Assembly: GCA_964634325.1 (NCBI GenBank)
Contig: CAZWJF010000015.1
Location: 1 to 64,000, forward strand
DNA length: 64,000 nt
Source of the DNA: JAJXWB01 sp964634325
Lineage (GTDB): Bacteria > Pseudomonadota > Alphaproteobacteria > Rhizobiales > Beijerinckiaceae
Reading direction: 5' to 3'
Below are positions 1 through 7,579 of the stretch, one piece after another; within the stretch, counting starts at the first letter, position 1, and each line of letters starts with the position of its first letter. A program made the position numbers and the translations under genes. The notes under the pieces were generated by a model, which saw only the letters and a list, made by a program, of their open reading frames with translations, was not told the DNA's origin and did no database searches.

Positions 1-42
1 GCCGGCGCCGGTGACGATCACTACGCGATTGCCGAACACCAT
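1..42 (-). CDS. Short-chain dehydrogenase/reductase, N-terminal fragment cut by window edge
   Basis: Reading leftwards from an ATG at 42 gives MVFGNRVVIVTGAG, the first beta strand and start of the TGxxxGxG nucleotide-binding motif of an NAD(P)-dependent short-chain dehydrogenase. The rest lies outside the window. A GGGAG ribosome site sits nine bases upstream of this ATG. A second in-frame ATG at 51 would add three residues but leaves no spacing for that site. Substrate cannot be guessed from 14 residues. Confidence 0.5.
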   Translation of the reverse strand, partial: MVFGNRVVIVTGAG

Positions 43-146
43 GTGACGCATCTCCCATCTTGCGCAGCGCGCCGCTCAACGATATCGCGCCGCAATTCCT
101 TCTGGTCTGCTCGATAGCCGTCGCCCATGCAAATGGGAGCAGGTCG

Positions 147-449
147 TCAAATGTCCATGTCCAGCAGGCGCGAGCTCAACGATTTACCGTGCGCGTCGAG
201 CGCCAGCGAGCGTGTGACGCCGCCCGCGAGAGCGTTATAAAGGACGAAATTGAGCGCGCCGAGCGTCGGCAGTTCGTAGCGGACTACGTCGCCGTTCACG
301 ACCCCGTGAAAGTGCGCTTTGACGCGCTCCGCCGTCACGCGATCACGCAGGAGGGGATAGTCCTTTTCGTCGAACGCGATCAGCGAGATCACGGACGTGT
401 CGCCCTTGTCGCCGGTTCGGGAGTGGGCGATGTCGCGCAATCGGGGCAT
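147..449 (-). CDS. AtuA C-terminal-type small subunit
   Basis: A 100-residue protein (MPRLRDIAHSRTGDKGDTSV...) with the sRTGDKGDxxNisl-like opening typical of the small ferredoxin-fold domain that follows AtuA/DUF1446 in acyclic-terpene and branched-chain acid utilisation clusters. In many bacteria the two domains are fused; here they are separate genes coupled by a one-base TGATG overlap, so they are almost certainly co-translated partners. The exact reaction is not established for the family; a role with acyl-CoA or terpenoid acid catabolism is inferred from related clusters. The adjacent SDR at the window edge is on the same strand and may belong to the same operon. Confidence 0.7.
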   Translation of the reverse strand: MPRLRDIAHSRTGDKGDTSVISLIAFDEKDYPLLRDRVTAERVKAHFHGVVNGDVVRYELPTLGALNFVLYNALAGGVTRSLALDAHGKSLSSRLLDMDI

Positions 450-1834
450 CAGACCTCCACCATCGAGACTTTCGGATGGACGCGCTGGCGCGGCGCGTAG
501 CAGGAGCCGATGGCGACGATGGGCCGAGCCGCCTTGAAGACGCCGCCGCCGCCGGCCGGGCCATTGGTGTAGAGGCTTTCGACTTCCTCGCCGACGCGTT
601 CGGCGTGCTCGCGGGTTGCAGCGCGCGCGGCGACCCGCAACCGCGCCTCGTAAGGCTCCGCATTGGCGGCGCGCGACGCAGGTCCGTGGAGGGCGTCGAC
701 GCCAATGACGTCGATGCGCAATTCGCTCAAAGAAAGCCCCGTGAGCGCCAACCGCTCGCGAACGATTTCGCCGGCGAGGCGGGTTCTCGCGACGGCTCCG
801 GGGCCGGCGTAGGAAATCTGGCCCTCGCCGATGAACCCATCGCGATAGCCGACCGAAACCTTGAGCGTTTGCGGGGCCGGGCGGCCGCGTCCGCCGGACA
901 CGCGCACTTCGTCCTTGCGTATTTCCGTCACGCGCGCCTGCGAGAAATCGGCGATCACGTCCGGCTGCAAGTAGGCTGAGGGGTCGCCGATCTCGTAGAG
1001 CAACTGTTCCTTGCACGTCGCCGGCGTTACAGCGCCGCCGGAAGCCGGGGTTTTCGTGATGACGATGTCGCCTGCGGCGTCGACGACGCCGATCGGAAAA
1101 CCGAGGCGGGCCAGACCCGATATGTCCTTGACGCCTGGATCGGCGAAATAGCCGCCGGTGATCTGGCCCGCGCATTCGAGCAGATGACCGGCCATGACGC
1201 CGCGTCCCAGCAAATCCCACGCATCGTCGCGCCAGCCGAACTCATGCATGAGCGGCCCGAGGAAAAGGGCGGGGTCGGACACGCGGCCGGTGACGACAAT
1301 GTCGGCGCCGGCGTCGAACGCGTCGGCGATCGGCCGCGCCCCGAGATAGGCGTTGGCGGAAACGATTCGATCGTCCATCTGCGAAACGCGCAGCCCCGTC
1401 TCGGCGATCTCGCTGTCCTCGGCGCGAACGAGATCGAGAACGTCGTCGCCGGTCACTGCGGCGACGCGCAGGCCGCGCAGCCCCTGGTCTCGACAGATCG
1501 CGGCGACGCGCTCGGCCGCCGCAGCCGGATTGGCCGCGCCCATGTTGGTGACAATCTTGACGCCGTTTGCCGCGCACAGCGGAAGCACGGCGCGCATGCG
1601 GCGTTCGAGCAAGGGATCGAAACCGGCGTTCGGGTCGCTCAGGCGTGCGAGCTGAGCCAGCGCGATCGTGCGCTCGGCAAGGCATTCGAAGACGAGATAA
1701 TCGAGCGCGCCGTCGCGCGCGAGTTCGATCGCCGGTTCGATGCGATCGCCCGAAAACCCCGAACCCGCGCCTAGTCTGACCCTTTTCAAGCCCGCGCTCG
1801 CGTCTCGTTCCCCGCAGGGCGAACGGTAGGGCAA
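449..1834 (-). CDS. AtuA-like (DUF1446) acyclic terpene utilisation family protein
   Basis: About 450 residues with the DUF1446 core: a glycine-rich opening (GAGSGFSGDR), IDYLVFECLAERT-like segment, TNMGAANP, and the middle GGYFADPGVKD / GFPIGVVD block. This is the large partner of the small AtuA domain encoded immediately downstream. The start is uncertain: the longest frame opens with a TTG at 1834, while alignment to relatives suggests translation begins near the VRLGAGSGF segment, about 18 residues in, where another TTG is preceded by a purine-rich GGGGAACGAG. Family role is catabolism of acyclic terpenes or related branched acids; nothing nearby proves the substrate. It looks unrelated to the sulfur genes further right. 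Confidence 0.75.
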   Translation of the reverse strand: MPYRSPCGERDASAGLKRVRLGAGSGFSGDRIEPAIELARDGALDYLVFECLAERTIALAQLARLSDPNAGFDPLLERRMRAVLPLCAANGVKIVTNMGAANPAAAAERVAAICRDQGLRGLRVAAVTGDDVLDLVRAEDSEIAETGLRVSQMDDRIVSANAYLGARPIADAFDAGADIVVTGRVSDPALFLGPLMHEFGWRDDAWDLLGRGVMAGHLLECAGQITGGYFADPGVKDISGLARLGFPIGVVDAAGDIVITKTPASGGAVTPATCKEQLLYEIGDPSAYLQPDVIADFSQARVTEIRKDEVRVSGGRGRPAPQTLKVSVGYRDGFIGEGQISYAGPGAVARTRLAGEIVRERLALTGLSLSELRIDVIGVDALHGPASRAANAEPYEARLRVAARAATREHAERVGEEVESLYTNGPAGGGGVFKAARPIVAIGSCYAPRQRVHPKVSMVEV

Positions 1835-1904
1835 GCCGATGCGCGCCGCAATTGAATCGGGGGAAGGGCTCGGCTAGCCTTCGCGCCGATCTGACGAGGA
1901 CGCC

Positions 1905-2306
1905 ATGACCAAGCAATCCGACAGCGAATTGTTCAAGAAGGGGCTCGCGGTGCGCAGCGATGTGCTCGGCGCCGATTATGTGAAGAAGTCGTTGGAGAAC
2001 GCCGACGACTTCATGATGGCGTTCCAGAACATCACGACCGAAATGTGCTGGGGCTACGCCTGGACGCGGCCGGGCCTCGACCGGCGGACGCGCAGCATCG
2101 TGAACCTTGCGATGCTGACGGCGCTCAGCAAGCCGGCCGAGCTGAAACTGCACGTGAAAGGCGCGCTTGCGAACGGCCTGACCGTCGAAGAGATCAAGGA
2201 GATCTTGCTGCACGCCACCGTTTATTGCGGCATTCCGGCCGGTCTCGAGGCGTTCAAGGCCGCGCACGAAGTGCTGAAGGCCGAAGGCGCGCTGCCCTCC
2301 AAATGA
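1905..2306 (+). CDS. Carboxymuconolactone decarboxylase (PcaC/AhpD-like) family protein
   Basis: A 133-residue single-domain protein closely matching the PcaC pattern: an E..WG.xW.RPGLDxRTRS block at about 46-63, then ELKLHVKGALxNGLTxEEIKEILLHATVYCGIPAG at 78-112. PcaC decarboxylates gamma-carboxymuconolactone in protocatechuate degradation, but no other pca gene is visible, so a general CMD-family role is safer. It lacks the CxxC peroxidatic pair of AhpD. Start ATG has GAGGAC six or seven bases upstream. It stands alone between the AtuA gene (opposite strand) and the rubrerythrin operon. Confidence 0.8.
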   Translation: MTKQSDSELFKKGLAVRSDVLGADYVKKSLENADDFMMAFQNITTEMCWGYAWTRPGLDRRTRSIVNLAMLTALSKPAELKLHVKGALANGLTVEEIKEILLHATVYCGIPAGLEAFKAAHEVLKAEGALPSK

Positions 2307-2351
2307 TCGGGCGCCGGTGCGATGCGCGATATGTAGCCGCAGGGCGCTAAA

Positions 2352-2368
2352 TTTAGATTGATTCTAAA
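2352..2368. promoter_or_regulatory. Putative Irr/iron-control-element box upstream of rubrerythrin operon
   Basis: TTTAGATTGATTCTAAA is an inverted repeat (TTTAGA-N5-TCTAAA). It differs in one base from TTTAGAA-N3-TTCTAAA, the iron control element bound by Irr in Alphaproteobacteria. It lies about 80 bases before the rubrerythrin start, in an otherwise GC-rich stretch, a sensible place for an operator. A Fur or PerR site is the alternative. Confidence 0.6.
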
Positions 2369-2449
2369 CTGGGCCTGCCTAGGATGGCGGAACCGACCGC
2401 CGACTTATGCGGCGCGCGCGGACCGCGCCATTCACACAGGAGAAGGCAA

Positions 2450-2866
2450 GTGGATCTCAAGGGCTCCAAGACCGAGCAGCATCTGAAAGACGCGTTCGCC
2501 GGCGAATCGCAGGCCAACCGTCGCTACCTCTACTTCGCCAACAAGGCGGATGTGGAAGGCTATCCGGACGTGGCCACGCTGTTCCGCTCGACCGCGGAAG
2601 GCGAGACGGGCCATGCGCACGGCCATCTCGAATATCTCGAGAAGTGCGGCGATCCGGCGACGGGCATGCCCTTCGGCGAGACGAAGGCCAATCTGGCGAC
2701 CGCCGTCGCCGGCGAGACGCACGAATACACCGACATGTATCCGGGCATGGCCAAGGACGCGCGTTCGGAAGGTTTCGACGAAATCGCCGACTGGTTCGAG
2801 ACGCTGGCCAAGGCGGAGCGTTCGCACGCCAACCGCTATCAGAAAGCTTTGAACGAACTGGGTTGA
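2450..2866 (+). CDS. rbr: Rubrerythrin, ferritin-like domain only
   Basis: A 138-residue di-iron protein of the rubrerythrin type. Two half-repeats carry the iron ligands: a Glu in AGESQANRRYLYFA (about 19), ExxH in AEGETGHAHGH (52/55), and on the second pair of helices AVAGETHEYT and KAERSHANRY with another ExxH. There is no C-terminal rubredoxin domain, so electrons must come from another protein; the Fe-S protein next in the operon is the obvious candidate. Expected role is reduction of H2O2 in the cytoplasm. GTG start chosen because AGGAG sits seven bases upstream; the frame could extend further but without a ribosome site. An Irr-like box lies upstream. Confidence 0.9.
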   Translation: MDLKGSKTEQHLKDAFAGESQANRRYLYFANKADVEGYPDVATLFRSTAEGETGHAHGHLEYLEKCGDPATGMPFGETKANLATAVAGETHEYTDMYPGMAKDARSEGFDEIADWFETLAKAERSHANRYQKALNELG

Positions 2867-2874
2867 CGCCCCCG

Positions 2875-2899
2875 GCCGTCGGCGCGACGCGCCGGCGGC
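2875..2899 (+). other. Stable intercistronic hairpin after rubrerythrin gene
   Basis: An 11-pair stem (GCCGTCGGCGC / GCGCCGGCGGC, one G-U pair) with a three-base loop. Only a weak pyrimidine run (TCGTCTCTT) follows, so it is more likely a read-through attenuator or a 3'-end protector that lets rubrerythrin be made in excess over the two downstream genes. Confidence 0.45.
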
Positions 2900-2959
2900 T
2901 CGTCTCTTCAGATTTGAAATTCCCGGCCCGCCGTCGGCCGGAAGTCAAAGGAACGCGCC

Positions 2960-4291
2960 GTGGCCGGGCCCCGCGAAGGCAATCTTGAGGCGCCGACGCG
3001 CCATCCGCTCGACTGGACCAATCCCGATTTTTACGACGAGCAGAAGCTGCTCCACGAGATGGAGCGCGTCTTCGACATCTGCCATGGCTGCCGCCGCTGC
3101 GTGAGCCTGTGCCAGTCCTTCCCGGTGTTGTTCGACCTCGTCGACGAATCGGAATCCATGGAGATCGATGGAGTCGCCAAGTCCGACTACTGGAAAGTCG
3201 TCGACCAGTGCTACCTGTGCGACCTCTGCTACATGACGAAGTGTCCCTACGTGCCGCCGCACGAGTGGAACCTCGATTTTCCTCATCTGATGCTGCGCGC
3301 CAAGGCCGTTCGTCACAAGCAAGGCGACGTGAAGCTGCGCGACAAGATGCTGACGCAGACCGACCTGCAAGGCGCGGTTCTCGCCAATCCCGTGGTCGCG
3401 CCGATCGTCAACGCGGCCAACAGGACGCCGGCGCTGCGCAGGATGCTCGAAAATACGGCCGGCGTGCATGCGCAGGCCTGGCTGCCGGAGTTCACGACGA
3501 AGAAGCTGCGCAATCGGCTGCGCGTCCTGCCGCCCGACACGCCGGGCGAAGCGGCTGGCCGCACGACGGGCAAGGTCGCATTGTTCTCCACCTGTTTCAT
3601 GAACGCGAACGAGCCGGCGCCGGGCGAAGATCTCGTCGCTGTGTTCGAACACAACGGCGTTCCCGTGACGCTCACGCCGCAGGAAAAGTGCTGCGGCATG
3701 CCGAAGCTGGAGCTCGGCGATCTCGAGGCTGTCCGGCGCGCGAAGGAATTCAACATTCCCGTACTTGCGAAACTCGCCGATCAGGGCTGGGACCTGACTG
3801 CGCTCGTGCCCTCCTGCGTGCTGATGTTCAAGCAGGAATTGCCGCTGATGTTCCCGGACGATCCCGATGTGCAGAAGGTTCGGCGAGCTTTCTTCGATCC
3901 CTTCGAATATCTGATGCTGCGTCACAAGGAAGGGAAGCTGAAGACCGACTTCAAGCAGGGACTTGGCAAGGTCGTCTATCATGCGGCCTGCCATCAACGC
4001 GTGCAGAACATCGGTCCCAAGACCAAAGAGGCGCTGTCGCTCATCCCGGATACGTCGGTCGAGGTCATCGAGCGCTGCTCCGGCCACGACGGGACCTATG
4101 CGGTCAAGACTGAGTTCCACGCGCTGTCGATGAAGATCGTGAAACCTGTCGTCGCACGCGTCGACCAGGCCAAGCCCGATCACTTCGGCTCAGATTGCGC
4201 CATGGCCGGACATCATATTGCGCATGCGCGCGCGGACGGCGGGGCGGCGGAGCATCCGATCACCCTGCTGCGGAAAGCCTATGGAGTATGA
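2960..4291 (+). CDS. Two-cluster Fe-S / CCG-domain oxidoreductase (GlpC/HdrD-like)
   Basis: A 443-residue soluble protein. Two [4Fe-4S] sites near the N-terminus are CHGCRRCVSLC (41-51) and CYLCDLCYMTKCP (84-96). Two cysteine-rich CCG-type modules follow, one around CFMNAN...EKCCGMP, the other around HAACHQR...ERCSGHDG. This is the GlpC / heterodisulfide-reductase D architecture. It sits between rubrerythrin and DUF3501, an arrangement that recurs in many proteobacteria, so it probably passes electrons to rubrerythrin; that role is inferred. Start is GTG with AAAGGA eight bases upstream. It overlaps the next gene by four bases (ATGA). Confidence 0.85.
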   Translation: MAGPREGNLEAPTRHPLDWTNPDFYDEQKLLHEMERVFDICHGCRRCVSLCQSFPVLFDLVDESESMEIDGVAKSDYWKVVDQCYLCDLCYMTKCPYVPPHEWNLDFPHLMLRAKAVRHKQGDVKLRDKMLTQTDLQGAVLANPVVAPIVNAANRTPALRRMLENTAGVHAQAWLPEFTTKKLRNRLRVLPPDTPGEAAGRTTGKVALFSTCFMNANEPAPGEDLVAVFEHNGVPVTLTPQEKCCGMPKLELGDLEAVRRAKEFNIPVLAKLADQGWDLTALVPSCVLMFKQELPLMFPDDPDVQKVRRAFFDPFEYLMLRHKEGKLKTDFKQGLGKVVYHAACHQRVQNIGPKTKEALSLIPDTSVEVIERCSGHDGTYAVKTEFHALSMKIVKPVVARVDQAKPDHFGSDCAMAGHHIAHARADGGAAEHPITLLRKAYGV

Positions 4292-4869
4292 GCATGCTGC
4301 GGCATGAAGATCTGTTCAGCCTCGAGCAATACGCCCGTGAACGGCCGGCGTTCCGCGCCAAGGTGATGGCGCACAAGAAAAGGCGTCTGGTCGAGCTCGG
4401 CGGACACGCCTCGCTGCATTTCGAGGATGCGCTGACGATGCAATATCAGGTGCAGGAAATGCTGCGTCTCGAGCGCATCTTCGAGCCAGAGCTGATTCAG
4501 GAAGAGCTCGACGTCTACAATCCGCTGATACCCGACGGTCGCAACTGGAAGGCGACCTTCATGATCGAATATCCTGACGTCGAGGAGCGCAAGATTCAGC
4601 TCGCGCGTCTGCTCGGCGTCGAGAAGGCGGTGTGGGTTCAGGTGGCGGATTTTGCGCGCGTCACGCCGGTCGCGAACGAAGATCTGGACCGTGAGACCGA
4701 GGACAAGACGGCGGCGGTGCACTTTCTGCGTTTCGAACTCACGCCGGAAATGGCGGCTGCGGCAAAGGCAGGCGCTGCGATCCGCATGGGGATCGATCAT
4801 CCGAACTATCAGGCCGAGTTGACGCTCTCCCAGCCGGTGCGGGATTCGTTGGCGGCCGACCTCGCCTGA
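4288..4869 (+). CDS. DUF3501 family protein
   Basis: A 193-residue protein of the DUF3501 family: RAKVMAHKKRRxVxLGxHxxLxFEDxLTMxYQVQEMLRxERIFE in the first third, then NPLIPDGxNWKATFMIEYPDxEERK. The function of the family is unknown. Genomic pairing with rubrerythrin and the GlpC-like Fe-S protein is its only strong clue and suggests a role in oxidative-stress defence. The start overlaps the upstream stop codon by four bases; a second ATG two codons in is possible. Transcription probably ends at the terminator just downstream. Confidence 0.85.
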   Translation: MSMLRHEDLFSLEQYARERPAFRAKVMAHKKRRLVELGGHASLHFEDALTMQYQVQEMLRLERIFEPELIQEELDVYNPLIPDGRNWKATFMIEYPDVEERKIQLARLLGVEKAVWVQVADFARVTPVANEDLDRETEDKTAAVHFLRFELTPEMAAAAKAGAAIRMGIDHPNYQAELTLSQPVRDSLAADLA

Positions 4870-4896
4870 TCGAACGGTCGATCACGAAACATCATC

Positions 4897-4927
4897 GCCC
4901 GCGGCTTCCGTCGCGGGCTTTTATTTT
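4897..4927 (+). terminator. Rho-independent terminator of rubrerythrin operon
   Basis: GCCCGCG stem, eight-base loop, CGCGGGC, followed by TTTTATTTT. It lies 28 bases after the DUF3501 stop codon and is a textbook intrinsic terminator for the plus strand. Confidence 0.85.
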
Positions 4928-4945
4928 GAGCTGCGTCTGAGCCCG

Positions 4946-4980
4946 AAAATAAAACGGGCCGCGCGATTCGCGCGGCCCGT
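4946..4980 (-). terminator. Rho-independent terminator of fadL-type gene
   Basis: On the minus strand an 11 to 13 pair stem (ACGGGCCGCGCG and its complement) is followed by TTTTATTTT. It lies 24 bases past the stop codon of the outer-membrane channel gene. Confidence 0.85.
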
Positions 4981-5004
4981 TCAACTCGGTAGTTCGTCAG
5001 GCGT

Positions 5005-6375
5005 TCAGTACTTGGCGACGACCGGAGCCGCCGGACCGCCGATCTTGTACGAGAAGCCGAGCGAGGCTTCCCACTGGTGCATCGACAGCGTGATCGTGCG
5101 CAGCGGATTGTAGCCGAACGGCGTCATTTCCGGGCCGCTGATCTTGTGCGTCGGCACATAGGTCAGCGCAAAGTCGAGGTTCGCCTTTTCGTTGAACTTG
5201 TAGCCGAAGCCGGCGGTGATGTGGTCGGTCACCACGCCCGGCGCAAGGATGTTGAACGTCATATCCGTCCAGCGGATCGGATTGTCGTTGTGGGCGTAGC
5301 CGGCGCGCAGAGCGAGCGACGGGGTCACGCGCCATTCGGCGCCGACCGTGTAAACGCCGATGTCCTTCCAGCCGAAGCCGGGGCCGTCGGACAGGCCGAG
5401 CACGCGACCGGGACCGCCGAACGCCGCCATGATGATCTGCGAACCAGCGTTCGCGATCGACGAAACGCCGGAATAGAAGATGCGCTTGTATTCGGCCATC
5501 AGCGTCAGGGTCGGCAGCGCGTCCCACGCCACGCCGGCGGTGATGCTGGCGGGGATGTCGAACTTGCCGCTGTTGGCGAACAGGCCGGCGTACTTGTTCA
5601 TCGTCGTCATGAAGATCGGCGTCTGGCCGGCGAGGCCGACGCGGAACGACGGCGTCACCTTCCATTCGATGCCGAGGCGCGCGCCGCCGCCCCAGGAGAC
5701 GTCGGTGCCGCGATTCGTCAGGTTGAGCGGGTCAGCCGAGAAGGTCAGGCCGGGAATGCCCGGGAAGCCGAAGAAGCTCAGGCCCTCGGCCTTGAACATC
5801 TGCATGGCGATCACCGGCGCGATACCGATGGAGACCGTCCCGAAGCGCTTGGCGACGCCGACCGAGAGGAACATCTGCTTGAGATCGACGCCAGCCGCGC
5901 CGCCGCAGAACACGCCGCTCAGGCCGGGCGGGCAGGAGCCGTTGAACACGTTCGGATAGGAGGTGTTCATGCCGCCGTTGCCGAACATCGCGACGCCCCA
6001 CGCGGTGTCGCCGTCGATCGGCATCGAATAGGCGAAGTTCGGCATCACGAAGAAGTTCTTGTCGCTGTTGACCGTGTTCGATCCGAAGAACGGACCGGGA
6101 GCGACGAAGCCGGGGCCGGTGGCCGTATAGCCGCGGTAGGGCATGAAGGCCGAAACGCCGCCGGTGATCATATGCGGCAGGTCGACGAGGCCGGCCGGGT
6201 TGATCGACAGCGCCATCGCGTCCTGCGGATTGGCGACGCCGGCGCCGGCTTCCGCCTTCTGCACCGTGCCGTAGCCGGCCTGGAAATAGCCTTCGGTCGC
6301 GGCGGCGGGGCCAGCCAGGATCGTCGAAGCTAGAGCGAAAGCGCCCCACAGACGACGAGAGGTTTGACGAAGCAT
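5005..6375 (-). CDS. OmpP1/FadL family outer-membrane channel
   Basis: A 456-residue outer-membrane beta-barrel. A Sec signal peptide (MLRQTSRRLWGAFALASTILAGPAAA) is followed by the FadL hatch region TEGYFQAGYGTVQKAEAGAGVANPQDAMALSINPAG, diagnostic of the family, and alternating aromatic strands ending in ASLGFSYKIG..Y. FadL proteins import long-chain fatty acids or other hydrophobic molecules. In this genome context the cargo could be a hydrophobic sulfur form, since its promoter carries the same element as that of sqr; this is speculation. GGAGGAG six bases before the ATG fixes the start. It is a single-gene unit with its own terminator. Confidence 0.88.
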   Translation of the reverse strand: MLRQTSRRLWGAFALASTILAGPAAATEGYFQAGYGTVQKAEAGAGVANPQDAMALSINPAGLVDLPHMITGGVSAFMPYRGYTATGPGFVAPGPFFGSNTVNSDKNFFVMPNFAYSMPIDGDTAWGVAMFGNGGMNTSYPNVFNGSCPPGLSGVFCGGAAGVDLKQMFLSVGVAKRFGTVSIGIAPVIAMQMFKAEGLSFFGFPGIPGLTFSADPLNLTNRGTDVSWGGGARLGIEWKVTPSFRVGLAGQTPIFMTTMNKYAGLFANSGKFDIPASITAGVAWDALPTLTLMAEYKRIFYSGVSSIANAGSQIIMAAFGGPGRVLGLSDGPGFGWKDIGVYTVGAEWRVTPSLALRAGYAHNDNPIRWTDMTFNILAPGVVTDHITAGFGYKFNEKANLDFALTYVPTHKISGPEMTPFGYNPLRTITLSMHQWEASLGFSYKIGGPAAPVVAKY

Positions 6376-6408
6376 GCGTTACTCCTCCAGCGCGGCCGCT
6401 CCGCGGCC

Positions 6409-6437
6409 TTTATATTCGCATATCTTGATATAAGGGA
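6409..6437 (-). promoter_or_regulatory. Candidate sigma-70 promoter with embedded ArsR-type operator (fadL-type gene)
   Basis: Read on the minus strand: weak -35 TCCCTT, 17-base spacer ATATCAAGATATGCGAA, -10 TATAAA. Spacer and -10 match the sqr promoter at 19 of 23 positions. Its distance to the ATG at 6375 gives a leader of about 27 bases. The poor -35 fits need for an activator, or a wrong assignment. Confidence 0.5.
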
Positions 6438-6701
6438 CTGAACTGTCACGAAACTGCCTACATTGTGATTCCATGGCAAGCCAATTGGCTAAAGTGTCCG
6501 GCGGTTTCCGCGCAAAAAGCACAGGTGGCGCGGAAATGACACAGTGTGCGCCGCAGCGCGATCCTCGCAGGCGGAACGCCCGGCGACGGGGACCAAGCGT
6601 GGATATTCGTCAGGACCTTAATCCAGATCAAAGCCGCTCGATTGCGAGCATGGAAACATCATCATATCGTGAAGTGAAAGCGTTGCAGGTTGGGAACGAC
6701 G
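6438..6701. other. Intergenic region before hydrogenase operon
   Basis: About 260 bases lie between the fadL promoter and hupD. They hold a perfect 12-base palindrome AGCCAATTGGCT (6479-6490) and a lone GATATTCG at about 6603, a fragment resembling the sulfur-gene element. No convincing -35/-10 pair or sigma-54 site was found for the hydrogenase genes, and no protein-coding frame with a ribosome site. Confidence 0.35.
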
Positions 6702-7151
6702 ATGATTCTGGTTCTCGGATTGGGCAATGTTCTCCTCAGCGACGACGGGGTGGGGGTTCATGCTGCGACCTCGTTCGAGGGGCGCAAGGACGTTCGCGTT
6801 CGCGACGGCGGCACGCTCGGCCTTTCCTTGTTGCCAGAGATCGAAACGAGCGCGGGATTGATCGCGGTCGACGCCATGGCGCTCGGCGAAGAGCCGGGCG
6901 CGGTCAGGGTGTTCGAGGGCGACGACATGGACGCGCAATTGCGCGGCCGCAAGACCTCGGTGCACGAACTCGCGCTCGCCGATCTGATCGAAGCGGCGGC
7001 TCTCGTCGGCTGCAAGCCGGAGCGTCGCGCGCTCGTCGGCATCCAGCCGCATAGTCTCGAATGGGGCCTGGCCCCGACGCCCGACGTGCAGGCGGCCATC
7101 GGCCGCGCGCATGAGGCGATCGACGAACTCGTATCGAGGTGGCGGCAATGA
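6702..7151 (+). CDS. hupD: Hydrogenase maturation endopeptidase (HyaD/HupD family)
   Basis: A 149-residue nickel-dependent protease that cuts the C-terminal tail off the large hydrogenase subunit after the NiFe centre is inserted. Hallmarks: LVLGLGNVLLSDDGVGVH at the N-terminus (the second acidic residue of the usual DEG is Asp here), VDAMALGEEPG with the second acidic ligand at about 60, and SVHELALADLI with the nickel-binding His near 93. The ATG at 6702 has GGGA six bases upstream; a TTG 12 bases earlier is less likely. It overlaps the next gene by four bases (ATGA) and opens the hydrogenase operon. Confidence 0.9.
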   Translation: MILVLGLGNVLLSDDGVGVHAATSFEGRKDVRVRDGGTLGLSLLPEIETSAGLIAVDAMALGEEPGAVRVFEGDDMDAQLRGRKTSVHELALADLIEAAALVGCKPERRALVGIQPHSLEWGLAPTPDVQAAIGRAHEAIDELVSRWRQ

Positions 7152-7579
7152 ACGCGACCGCACATGCGCCGGAATTCGAGCGCGACGGCGCGGCCGGCAT
7201 GGTCGAGGCCGTGCTGCAGGAAACGCTCGAACTGCTCGATCGTTTCGCGCGCGAGGGCGCCGAGGCGGCGATTGATCTCGCCGGCATGCCATTGACCAAG
7301 GACGAGCGCGACGAGCTCGAACGGCGGCTGGGACGCGGCGAGGTCGAAGCCGAACTGGCCGTTCTCGGTCGCAGCGAAGTATGGGAAACGGCCTATTCGG
7401 GCGTCTGGTGGGTGCGCCACTGGGGCGAGGAGCGCATTTCATCCGAGGCGATCGAGATTACGGCCGTTCCGAAAATCCTGATTTGCGACCGCGACGACGC
7501 GCGCGCTGCGGCGGCGCGTCTGGCGCGGGCCCTGTCGACATCCGAGGAATCGAAAGATGCTGGAGCGACGCATGAGTGA
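7148..7579 (+). CDS. HupH/HyaF-like hydrogenase assembly protein
   Basis: A 143-residue protein whose second half (GEVEAELAVLGRSEVWETAYSGVWWVRHWGEERISSEAIEITAVPKIL) resembles the C-terminal domain of HupH/HyaF, chaperones used in maturing membrane-type [NiFe] hydrogenases. It is about half the length of full HupH, lacking the N-terminal part. Its place between the maturation protease and the small subunit supports a maturation role, perhaps on the small subunit. Start ATG has GAGGTGG just upstream and overlaps the protease stop; its own end overlaps the start of hynS. Confidence 0.55.
   Translation: MNATAHAPEFERDGAAGMVEAVLQETLELLDRFAREGAEAAIDLAGMPLTKDERDELERRLGRGEVEAELAVLGRSEVWETAYSGVWWVRHWGEERISSEAIEITAVPKILICDRDDARAAAARLARALSTSEESKDAGATHE

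Noticed and set aside
4954..4980. Perfect 27-base GC palindrome as a possible operator or recombination site
   Set aside because: It is followed by a T run on the minus strand and sits just past a stop codon, so an intrinsic terminator explains it.
5077..6333. A 418-codon plus-strand frame opposite the fadL-type gene
   Set aside because: The minus-strand product has a signal peptide, FadL hatch motif, ribosome site, promoter and terminator; the plus-strand frame has none of these.
6470..6560. TGGC...-type sequences that could be a sigma-54 promoter before the hydrogenase genes
   Set aside because: Spacing to a GC element does not fit TGGCAC-N5-TTGC.
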